A stretch of 6,290 bases of DNA, from NCBI GenBank assembly GCA_963204845.1, contig CAUJIL010000163.1, positions 1 to 6,290 of the forward strand. The letters are read 5' to 3'. The notes beneath the pieces are model-generated. The model had not been told where the DNA came from. It was given only the letters and a program-made list of their open reading frames with translations, and searched no databases. The DNA is from Pseudomonadota bacterium. GTDB taxonomy: Bacteria; Pseudomonadota; Gammaproteobacteria; Pseudomonadales; UBA5518. This document shows, piece by piece, positions 1-5,510 of this stretch (positions are counted from its first letter, which is position 1; every line of letters starts with the position of its first letter). Position numbers and translations under genes: made by a program.

Positions 1-140
1 GGCGGCGCGAGCCGGTAGCCAACCAGGCCGGCCGCGAGCATCGAGCCCGCGAACAACAGCGGCAGCAGCCAGCCGGTACGCGAGGACACCCGCCACTCGC
101 GCGGCGCGGACGGACGGTCACTGAGGAGGATCACTCTCAT
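1..140 (-). CDS. N-terminal fragment of a membrane-anchored protein, probably an M23-family peptidase (partial)
   Basis: An open frame starts at an ATG at 140-138 and runs off the left edge after about 46 codons. The visible protein begins MRVILLSDRPSAPREWRV, a short basic cytoplasmic stretch. A hydrophobic segment follows at about residues 24-42 (start WLLPLLFAGSML), so this is a single membrane anchor or uncleaved signal, with the rest expected in the periplasm. No catalytic domain is visible. The M23 guess comes from position: in many gammaproteobacteria a peptidoglycan peptidase with this kind of 'M-x-V-I-L-x-S' start and N-terminal helix lies after lpxC, sometimes next to secA. No other in-frame ATG lies between the upstream stop near 222-224 and this start, and no strong Shine-Dalgarno precedes it. 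A candidate promoter at 221-250 suggests separate transcription from lpxC. The coding call is firmer than the family. Confidence 0.6.
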   Translation of the reverse strand, partial: MRVILLSDRPSAPREWRVSSRTGWLLPLLFAGSMLAAGLVGYRLAP

Positions 141-220
141 GCGGCGGCACCGGTTGCTGGTCTTGTTGCTTTTGGTCCGGCCTGACGCCCCGACGACCCG
201 GGCGGTAGCAGACGCGCCGC

Positions 221-250
221 ACTATGCCACACGCCCGGTAATATTGCCAA
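221..250 (-). promoter_or_regulatory. Candidate sigma70 promoter for the gene leaving the left edge
   Basis: On the minus strand TTGGCA (250-245, one mismatch to TTGACA) and CATAGT (226-221, two mismatches to TATAAT) are separated by 18 bases. The start would lie near 214, leaving a leader of about 75 bases before the ATG at 140. The patch around 221-254 is more AT-rich than its surroundings. This is seen by eye only, and such matches arise by chance. Confidence 0.35.
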
Positions 251-259
251 GATTGCCGG
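235..259. repeat. Imperfect dyad over the candidate -35 box
   Basis: CCGGTAAT (235-242) and ATTGCCGG (252-259) form an inverted repeat with 7 of 8 matches and a 9-base loop. ATTGCC also occurs twice in direct orientation, at 243-248 and 252-257. The loop contains the candidate -35 box. It could be an operator or a weak hairpin after lpxC. No T-run follows on the minus strand, so it is not a typical intrinsic terminator. Confidence 0.3.
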
Positions 260-282
260 TGCGGGCCGCTACCGAGGCTGTC

Positions 283-1173
283 TCAAACGCCCGCAGCGAC
301 GCGCCGGTAGCCGCCGTCGACCTCCTCGACCAGCTCCCACGCATCGGGGTTCGCGAGCAGCGCACGCAGCAGCGCCACGTTCAGTGCGTGCCCGGACTTG
401 TAGCCGCGGAACTCCGCGACCAGCCGCCGCCCGAGCAGGAAGAGATCACCGATCGCGTCGAGGATCTTGTGACGCACGAACTCGTCCTGGTAGCGCAGCC
501 CGTCCTCGTTCAGGATGCGGTCCTCGTCGACGACGATCGCGTTGTCGGTGCTGCCACCCAGCGCGAGTCCGTGCGAACGCAGGTACTCGACCTCGTGCGT
601 GAAGCCAAAGGTGCGCGCGCGGCTGATGTCCTTGACGAACGACGACGACGCGCTGTCGAAACTCGCGCTGGCCTTGCTGTGGCGCAGCACCGGATGATCG
701 AAGTCGATCGAGAACTCGATGCGGAACGAAGCGCAGGGATGCAGCGCGGCGTGCCGGTCCCCGTCGGCAACGGCCACCGGCCGCAGCACGCGCACATAGC
801 GGCGCGGACGTTCCTGCTCGGCGATCCCGGCCGACTGCAGCAGGAACACGAACGGCCCCGCGCTGCCGTCCATGATCGGCACCTCGGAGGCCGACACCTC
901 GACGATCGCATTGTCGATACCCACGCCGACGCAGGCCGCCAGCAGGTGCTCGACCGTGCCGACCTGCACCCCGTCGCGGCCGAGCATCGTGCACAGCCGC
1001 GAATCGCAGACGAAATCGACGTGCGCCGGAAACTCGACCGCGGGGTCCAGGTCGACGCGCCGGAACACGATGCCGGTGCCCGCCGGCGCCGGCAACAGAT
1101 GCAGGTGGATGTCCTCGCCCGTGTGCAGCCCGACGCCACGCGCGCGGATCGGATTGCGGAGCGTGCGCTCCAT
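283..1173 (-). CDS. lpxC: UDP-3-O-acyl-N-acetylglucosamine deacetylase LpxC
   Basis: LpxC is the cytosolic zinc amidase that removes the acetyl group from UDP-3-O-acyl-GlcNAc, the committed step of lipid A synthesis. Reading from the ATG at 1173 gives 296 residues (E. coli has about 305). The family signatures are in place: GVGLHTGE (13-20), VEH with catalytic base Glu75 and zinc ligand His76, PIMDGSAGPFVFLL (99-112), ISRARTFGF (183-191), LGGSTDNAIV (205-214), and RHKILDAIGD carrying zinc ligands His235 and Asp239 plus Asp243. YKSGHALN carries the catalytic His262. The enzyme should be active. An in-frame GTG at 1188-1186 would add five residues. I prefer the ATG because homologues place R-T-L within a few residues of Met and a weak GAAG precedes it. 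It follows ftsZ in the same direction. The C-terminus (YRRVAAGV) is shorter than in E. coli, where the tail is an FtsH degradation signal. Confidence 0.98.
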   Translation of the reverse strand: MERTLRNPIRARGVGLHTGEDIHLHLLPAPAGTGIVFRRVDLDPAVEFPAHVDFVCDSRLCTMLGRDGVQVGTVEHLLAACVGVGIDNAIVEVSASEVPIMDGSAGPFVFLLQSAGIAEQERPRRYVRVLRPVAVADGDRHAALHPCASFRIEFSIDFDHPVLRHSKASASFDSASSSFVKDISRARTFGFTHEVEYLRSHGLALGGSTDNAIVVDEDRILNEDGLRYQDEFVRHKILDAIGDLFLLGRRLVAEFRGYKSGHALNVALLRALLANPDAWELVEEVDGGYRRVAAGV

Positions 1174-1225
1174 CGTCGGTGTCTTCACGTTCGGTACTGC
1201 ACCTGCATCCGTTGGGTGATCGGCG

Positions 1226-1257
1226 GGCGCGACGCGCCATACGGCGGGCCGCGCCCG
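1226..1257 (-). promoter_or_regulatory. Two adjacent GC hairpins in the ftsZ-lpxC spacer
   Basis: The spacer between the ftsZ stop and the lpxC ATG holds two perfect 5-bp stems with 3-base loops: CGGGC-GCG-GCCCG (1257-1245, minus strand) and GGCGC-GTC-GCGCC (1238-1226). The first can alternatively pair an outer TACGG/CCGTA arm (1259-1255 with 1244-1240). No T-run follows, so this is not a standard terminator. It may lower or tune read-through from ftsZ into lpxC, or stabilise a processed ftsZ 3' end. In DNA this GC-rich, short stems also occur by chance. Confidence 0.3.
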
Positions 1258-1272
1258 TACCGTGGCCGGTGT

Positions 1273-2439
1273 TCAGTCCGCCTGCCGGCGCAGGAAGGCG
1301 GGGATGTCCAGATAATCCAGGTCGCGCTCCGCACCGACCGCCATCTGCGGCCGCTCGGCCATCGGCTCACGCGAGCCGGCCTGGCGCCGCCGTACCGCCG
1401 GCGAGTCCAGCCCGCGGTAATCGGGCTGGCCGGCACCCGCGCCGACCGTGTTGTCGATCACCTTGACCGGGCGATCCTTGCGCGTCTCGCCCAGACCGGT
1501 GGCGACCACGGTGACCTTGATCTCGCCGCTCATCTCGGGGTCGATCACGGTGCCGACGACCACGGTCGCCGAATCGGACGCGAACTCCTCGATGGTGTCG
1601 CCCACTTCCTCGAACTCGCCGAGCGACAGATCAGGGCCGGCGGTGATGTTGACCAAGATACCACGCGCGCCCTGGAGGTTGATATCTTCGAGCAGCGGGC
1701 TGCGGATCGCCGCCTCGGCGGCTTCGCGCGCGCGGTTCTCGCCGCGGCCGACGCCGGTGCCCATCATCGCCATGCCCATCTCCGACATCACGGTGCGCAC
1801 GTCGGCGAAGTCGACGTTGATCATGCCGGGCCGGATGATCAGGTCGGCGATGCCCTGCACCGCACCGAGCAGCACGTCGTTGGCCGCCTTGAACGCGTCG
1901 AGCAGGCTGGTGCTCTTGCCGAGCACGCTGAGCAGCTTCTCGTTCGGAATGGTGATCAGCGAGTCGACGTGCTGCTGCAACTCCATCAGGCCTTCGTCGG
2001 CGATCGCCGCGCGCTTCTTGCCCTCGAACTTGAACGGGCGCGTCACCACGGCCACGGTCAGGATGCCGAGGTCCTTGGCGACCTCGGCGACGATCGGCGC
2101 CGCGCCGGTGCCGGTGCCGCCGCCCATGCCGGCCGTGATGAACACCATGTCGGCACCCGACAGCACCTCGGCGATGCGATCACGGTCCTCGAGCGCCGCC
2201 TGGCGGCCGATCTGAGGATTGGCGCCGGCACCGAGCCCCTTCGTGATGCCCGAGCCGAGCTGCAGCACGGTGCGCGAGGAGATGTCGGACAGCGCCTGCG
2301 CGTCGGTGTTCGCGCAGATGAACTCCACCCCGTCGACCGAATTGCCGATCATGTGCTTGACGGCGTTGCCGCCGCCACCGCCCACGCCGACGACCTTGAT
2401 CACTGCGTTCTGCGCTACGTTGTCTACGAGTTCGAACAT
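1273..2439 (-). CDS. ftsZ: Cell division GTPase FtsZ
   Basis: FtsZ is the tubulin-like GTPase that polymerises at midcell into the Z-ring and recruits the divisome. The protein has 388 residues, close to E. coli's 383, so it is full length. It shows the nucleotide-binding GVGGGGGNAV (18-27), the tubulin signature GGGTGTG (106-112), and the T7 synergy loop NVDFAD (208-213) that completes the GTPase site of the next subunit. A variable linker (about 320-372) follows, then the C-terminal peptide LDYLDIPAFLRRQAD (374-388), the docking site for FtsA, ZipA and MinC. The start is set by MFELVDNVAQNAV and by GGGG at 2451-2448, 8 bases before the ATG. It sits 39 bases after ftsA, presumably on the same mRNA, with its own translation signal that would allow a higher yield. 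The linker carries a recognisable YRGLDSPAV segment (see findings). Position 28 is Lys where Asn or Glu is usual. Confidence 0.99.
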   Translation of the reverse strand: MFELVDNVAQNAVIKVVGVGGGGGNAVKHMIGNSVDGVEFICANTDAQALSDISSRTVLQLGSGITKGLGAGANPQIGRQAALEDRDRIAEVLSGADMVFITAGMGGGTGTGAAPIVAEVAKDLGILTVAVVTRPFKFEGKKRAAIADEGLMELQQHVDSLITIPNEKLLSVLGKSTSLLDAFKAANDVLLGAVQGIADLIIRPGMINVDFADVRTVMSEMGMAMMGTGVGRGENRAREAAEAAIRSPLLEDINLQGARGILVNITAGPDLSLGEFEEVGDTIEEFASDSATVVVGTVIDPEMSGEIKVTVVATGLGETRKDRPVKVIDNTVGAGAGQPDYRGLDSPAVRRRQAGSREPMAERPQMAVGAERDLDYLDIPAFLRRQAD

Positions 2440-2447
2440 GGCTGATA

Positions 2448-2451
2448 CCCC
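2448..2451 (-). promoter_or_regulatory. Ribosome-binding site of ftsZ
   Basis: GGGG (followed by T) lies 8 bases before the ftsZ ATG at 2439-2437, within the 39-base gap after ftsA. Unlike the coupled genes upstream, ftsZ has room for independent ribosome loading. No convincing promoter is visible in the gap. Confidence 0.5.
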
Positions 2452-2478
2452 GCTGTTGATGTGACGACGATCGAAAAA

Positions 2479-3708
2479 TCAGAAATTGCCCTGTAACCAC
2501 TGCTTCACTTTCTTCATCAGGCCGCGGCCCGGAACCTCCTTGACTCCCGCGGCGGCCGTGTACTGCTTGACGCCGAACAGCAGCAGTCCCACGGCGGTGG
2601 AATAGATCGGGTTCTTGACGATGTCGGCCATGCCCTGCACGCCGGCCGGCGAGCCGATACGCACCGGCATGTGGAAGATCTCCTCGGCGAGTTCGACCAC
2701 TCCTTCCATCTTCGAGGTGCCGCCGGTCAGCACGATGCCCCCTGCCAGCACGTCCTCGAAGCCGCTGCGGCGGATCTCGGCCTGCACCAGCGTGAACAGC
2801 TCGTCGTAGCGCGGCTCGACGACCTCGGCGAGCGCCTGGCGCGAGAGCTCGCGCGCGCCGCGCTCGCCGACGCCCGGCACCTTGATCGTCTCGTCCGCTC
2901 CGGCCAGCTGCGCCAGCGCGCAGGCGTAGCGGATCTTGATCTCCTCGGCGTACTGCGTCGGCGTGCGCAGCGCCATCGCGATGTCGTTCGTGACCTGGTC
3001 GCCCGCGATCGGGATTACGCCGGTGTGGCGGATCGCGCCCTCGGTGAAGATCGCGATGTCGGTGGTGCCGCCGCCGATGTCGACCAGGCAGACGCCGAGC
3101 TCGCGCTCGTCGTCGGTGAGCACCGCGTAGCTCGAGGCGAGCTGCTCGAGGATGATCTCCTCGACCTCGAGGCCGCAGCGGCGGATGCACTTCTCGATGT
3201 TCTGTGCCGCGTTGACCGCGCAGGTCACCACGTGCACCTTCGCCTCCAGGCGCACGCCCGACATCCCGAGCGGCTCCTTGATGCCCTCCTGGCTGTCGAT
3301 GATGTATTCCTGCGGCAGGATGTGCAGGATCTTCTGGTCGGCGGGAATGGCCACCGCCTGCGCCGCGTCGATCACGCGCTCGATGTCGAGCGTGTAGACC
3401 TCGCGGTCGCGGATCGCCACGATGCCGTGCGAGTTCAGGCTGCGGATGTGGCTGCCCGCGATCCCGGCGTACACCGAGTGGATCTGGCAGCCGGCCATCA
3501 GCTCGGCCTCCTCGACCGCGCGCTGGATCGACTGCACCGTCGATTCGATGTTGACCACCACGCCCTTCTTCAGTCCGCGCGACGGATGCGAACCCAGCCC
3601 GACGATCTTCAGCGAACCGTCGGGCGTCACTTCGCCGACCATCGCGACCACCTTGGAGGTGCCGATATCAAGGCCAACGATCATCTTTCCGCTCATCGGT
3701 TTCCCCAT
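2479..3708 (-). CDS. ftsA: Cell division protein FtsA
   Basis: FtsA is the actin-like ATPase that tethers FtsZ filaments to the inner membrane and recruits later division proteins. The protein has 409 residues (E. coli about 420). The actin-fold motifs are clear: phosphate 1 loop GLDIGTSK (12-19), phosphate 2 VDIGGGTTD (209-217), and adenosine motif GGIVLTGGTS (323-332). Subdomain 1C (SHS2), special to FtsA, spans about 85-165. The C-terminus (397-409, MKKVKQWLQGNF at 398-409) is the amphipathic membrane-targeting helix, after a short linker from about 382. The ATG at 3708 directly abuts the ftsQ stop (TGAATG), so translation is probably coupled. Two more in-frame ATGs follow at 3696 and 3684. 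The one at 3696, giving MSGKMIVGLD, has GGGGA just upstream and may be the real start, removing four residues. The sequence resembles Pseudomonas FtsA over nearly its whole length. Confidence 0.98.
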   Translation of the reverse strand: MGKPMSGKMIVGLDIGTSKVVAMVGEVTPDGSLKIVGLGSHPSRGLKKGVVVNIESTVQSIQRAVEEAELMAGCQIHSVYAGIAGSHIRSLNSHGIVAIRDREVYTLDIERVIDAAQAVAIPADQKILHILPQEYIIDSQEGIKEPLGMSGVRLEAKVHVVTCAVNAAQNIEKCIRRCGLEVEEIILEQLASSYAVLTDDERELGVCLVDIGGGTTDIAIFTEGAIRHTGVIPIAGDQVTNDIAMALRTPTQYAEEIKIRYACALAQLAGADETIKVPGVGERGARELSRQALAEVVEPRYDELFTLVQAEIRRSGFEDVLAGGIVLTGGTSKMEGVVELAEEIFHMPVRIGSPAGVQGMADIVKNPIYSTAVGLLLFGVKQYTAAAGVKEVPGRGLMKKVKQWLQGNF

Positions 3709-3711
3709 TCA
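3706..3711 (-). promoter_or_regulatory. ftsQ/ftsA stop-start junction (TGAATG)
   Basis: The ftsQ stop TGA (3711-3709) directly touches the first possible ftsA start ATG (3708-3706). No good Shine-Dalgarno precedes this ATG inside ftsQ, so initiation here would depend on ribosomes ending ftsQ. The alternative ATG at 3696 has GGGGA close upstream. Confidence 0.6.
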
Positions 3712-4551
3712 CTGCTGCGCCGCGCCGGCCGCGGGAAGCGGTTCCCCGGCGCGCGCGCGATGTTTGCGTCCCGGTGCCGGCGCGCCCTTCCAGGCCACCG
3801 CCACGCCGTTGCTGTAGCGCAGGTCCAGCCGCTCGACGCGATCGCGCTCGCCGGCCCAGTCCTGCGCGAACAGGCGCGCCATCAGCGCTGCCCGGCGCTC
3901 GATGTCGCGCCGCCCCAGCAGCACCTCGCTGCCGTTGTCGAGCGTGATGCGCCAGGCATGCTTGCCGTCGAGCACGAGCCGCGCGATGCGCACTCCCGCC
4001 GGTTCGAGCAACCCGGTGAACACGTCGAACTGCCTTAGCAGCAGCGTCTCGCTGCCCTGTGGTCCGTCGACGCGCGGCAGGTCCACGCCGGTCAGCCCGA
4101 TCGCCGGGCGGAACACCTCGGCGTACGGGTTCAGGTATCCGTCGTCGCCGTAGCGCAGCACCGGCACCTGCTCGGTGATGAACACCATCAGCCGGTCCGG
4201 CCACGCGCGGCGTACCGTGACCTGGTGGACCATCGGCAGCGTCATCAGCTCGTCGCGGATGCGCGCGAGGTCCACCATGAAGTAGCCGGTGCCGAGGTGC
4301 GGCAGCATGATCCGCTCGACCTCGCGCTGATCGAGAAAACGGAAATCGCCGTTCACCGTCACCTTCGCGATCGGCACGTTCGCGACCTCGCGCAGCGCCG
4401 CGAAGCCGAGCCGCAACGCCACCACCAGCAGCACCCCGATCAGCGCCGGTGTCAGCCAGGCCGCGTGCGTGACGCGCCGGCCCCCGCCCTTGCGGGTTGC
4501 GCCTCGGCGCAGGCCCGCCTGGCCGGTGAGGCGAAGCAGCGCGGCGCTCAT
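3709..4551 (-). CDS. ftsQ: Cell division protein FtsQ
   Basis: FtsQ is a bitopic inner-membrane protein that joins FtsB and FtsL and links early and late divisome parts. The protein has 280 residues (E. coli 276). A basic cytoplasmic tail (1-31, with RRGATRKGGGRR at 15-26) is followed by one transmembrane helix at about 32-52. The periplasmic POTRA domain spans about 60-130 (from IAKVTVNGDF to LMVFITEQVP), and the beta domain spans about 131-255. Near its end, LDLRYSNGVAVAWK keeps Tyr246, Gly249 and Trp254, matching the E. coli residues that contact FtsB. The last 24 residues are a Pro/Ala/Arg-rich tail. The start is fixed by the ATGA overlap with the ddlB stop and by GGAGA at 4563-4559, 7 bases upstream. 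It lies between ddlB and ftsA, the standard dcw place. FtsQ is poorly conserved in general, so position and the C-terminal strand carry much of the call. Confidence 0.96.
   Translation of the reverse strand: MSAALLRLTGQAGLRRGATRKGGGRRVTHAAWLTPALIGVLLVVALRLGFAALREVANVPIAKVTVNGDFRFLDQREVERIMLPHLGTGYFMVDLARIRDELMTLPMVHQVTVRRAWPDRLMVFITEQVPVLRYGDDGYLNPYAEVFRPAIGLTGVDLPRVDGPQGSETLLLRQFDVFTGLLEPAGVRIARLVLDGKHAWRITLDNGSEVLLGRRDIERRAALMARLFAQDWAGERDRVERLDLRYSNGVAVAWKGAPAPGRKHRARAGEPLPAAGAAQQ
4548..4551 (-). promoter_or_regulatory. ddlB/ftsQ ATGA overlap
   Basis: The ftsQ ATG (4551-4549) and the ddlB TGA (4550-4548) share an ATGA. GGAGA at 4563-4559, inside the last ddlB codons, is a good Shine-Dalgarno with 7 bases of spacing. 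Coupled translation of ddlB and ftsQ is likely. Confidence 0.7.
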
Positions 4552-5510
4552 GCACCCGTCTCCGCGTGCCGCGCGCGCGCAAGGCTGGCGTTGAAGATCC
4601 GCGCCACGAGGTCGTCGAAACCGATGCCCGCGGCGCCCGCCGCCATCGGCACCAGGCTGTGGTCGGTCATCCCCGGCGAGGTGTTGACCTCGAGCACCAG
4701 GAACTCGCCGCTGGCGGCGTCACGCATCACGTCCACGCGCCCCCAGCCGCTGCAGCCCAGGCTGTCGAAGGCGCGGGCGGCCAGCGCGGCCAGCGCGCGC
4801 TCCTCGTCCGGCGCGAGGCCCGACGGACACAGGTAGCGCGTGCTGTCGAGCCGGTACTTGGCGTCGTAGTCGTAGAACGTGCGCGGCGTCTCCAGCCGGA
4901 TCGAGGGCAGGATCTCGCCGTCGACGATCGCTACCGTGTACTCGGGACCGTCGATGCGGCGCTCGACGAGCACGTGGTGGTCGTAACGGCGCGCCAGCGC
5001 CACTGCGGCGTCGAGCGTCGCGGCGTCGTCGGCCGGCGAGATGCCGATGCTCGACCCCTCGCTGGCCGGCTTCACGAACAGCCGCGGCCCGAGGCGCTCG
5101 CTGAGCAGCGCGTGGTCGGCGTCGGCACCGACCAGCGCGAAATCCGGCGTGGCGACGCCCTCGGCCTGCCAGAACCGCTTGCAGCGCAGCTTGTCCATCG
5201 CCAGCGCGCAGGCGAGCACGCCGCTGCCCGTGTAGCTGATCCCCAGCGTCTGCAGCGCGCCCTGCATCGCCCCGTCCTCGCCGCCACGGCCGTGCAGCGC
5301 GATGAACACGTGCGCCACGCCGGCGGCGAGCAGGCGCTGCACCACGTCGGCGCCGGCGTCGATCGCCAGCACCTCGCCAAGGCGTCGCGCGAGCGCGGCG
5401 TGCACGGCCCGCCCCGAGGCCAGCGATACCTCGCGCTCGGCGGAGGCGCCGCCCATCAGCACCGCCACCGGACCGTGCAGCGCCGCGGCGTCGATCGCGA
5501 ACGTCCTCAT
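4548..5510 (-). CDS. ddlB: D-alanine--D-alanine ligase
   Basis: Ddl is the cytosolic ATP-grasp ligase that joins two D-Ala molecules into the dipeptide MurF adds to the peptidoglycan precursor. The protein has 320 residues (E. coli DdlB 306), slightly long because about ten residues precede the first strand. Active-site positions are all present: Glu25 in GGASAEREVSL, His73 in ALHGRGGEDG, Lys147 and Ser153 in VKPASEGSSIG, Lys218 and Tyr219 in YDYDAKY, Arg258 and Asp260 in GWGRVDV, and metal ligands Glu274 and Asn276 in LEVNTSPGMTDHSLVP. Tyr219 is the residue typical of D-Ala-D-Ala ligases; D-Ala-D-Lac enzymes usually have Phe there. The ATG overlaps the murC stop by four bases, with AGGG at 5519-5516, 5 bases upstream. 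The alignment, metal ligands and context make this secure. Confidence 0.98.
   Translation of the reverse strand: MRTFAIDAAALHGPVAVLMGGASAEREVSLASGRAVHAALARRLGEVLAIDAGADVVQRLLAAGVAHVFIALHGRGGEDGAMQGALQTLGISYTGSGVLACALAMDKLRCKRFWQAEGVATPDFALVGADADHALLSERLGPRLFVKPASEGSSIGISPADDAATLDAAVALARRYDHHVLVERRIDGPEYTVAIVDGEILPSIRLETPRTFYDYDAKYRLDSTRYLCPSGLAPDEERALAALAARAFDSLGCSGWGRVDVMRDAASGEFLVLEVNTSPGMTDHSLVPMAAGAAGIGFDDLVARIFNASLARARHAETGA
5507..5510 (-). promoter_or_regulatory. murC/ddlB ATGA overlap
   Basis: The ddlB ATG (5510-5508) and the murC TGA (5509-5507) share an ATGA. AGGG at 5519-5516 and GGAG at 5524-5521, both inside the end of murC, can serve as ribosome-binding sites. murB, which lies between these two genes in some bacteria, is absent here. 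Confidence 0.65.

Noticed and set aside
235..259. Intrinsic terminator after lpxC
   Set aside because: The dyad has a mismatch on the minus-strand RNA, a large loop and no following U-run.
139..2445. A 768-codon plus-strand open frame antisense to lpxC and ftsZ, with GAGGAGG (123-129) about 9 bases before its ATG
   Set aside because: Its codons lie exactly opposite those of lpxC and ftsZ, so it can only be stopped by TTA, CTA or TCA sense codons, which GC-rich genes avoid. The product is rich in Arg, Ala, His, Asp and Val with no recognisable domain. The GAGGAGG is the reverse of two CTC Leu codons in the left-edge gene. Ribosome profiling on this strand would decide.
2462..2500. AT-rich patch near the ftsA stop as a promoter for ftsZ
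   Set aside because: No acceptable -10 box stands at the right distance from the TTACAG-like hexamer; the A-run near 2474-2478 alone is not enough.
2180..3190. A 336-codon minus-strand frame across the ftsA-ftsZ junction
   Set aside because: It is an Arg/Gly-rich alternative frame of ftsA and ftsZ with no family features.
2671..4038. A 455-codon plus-strand open frame antisense to ftsA and ftsQ
   Set aside because: Same codon-aligned antisense register over ftsA and the same biased composition; ftsA is beyond doubt on the other strand.
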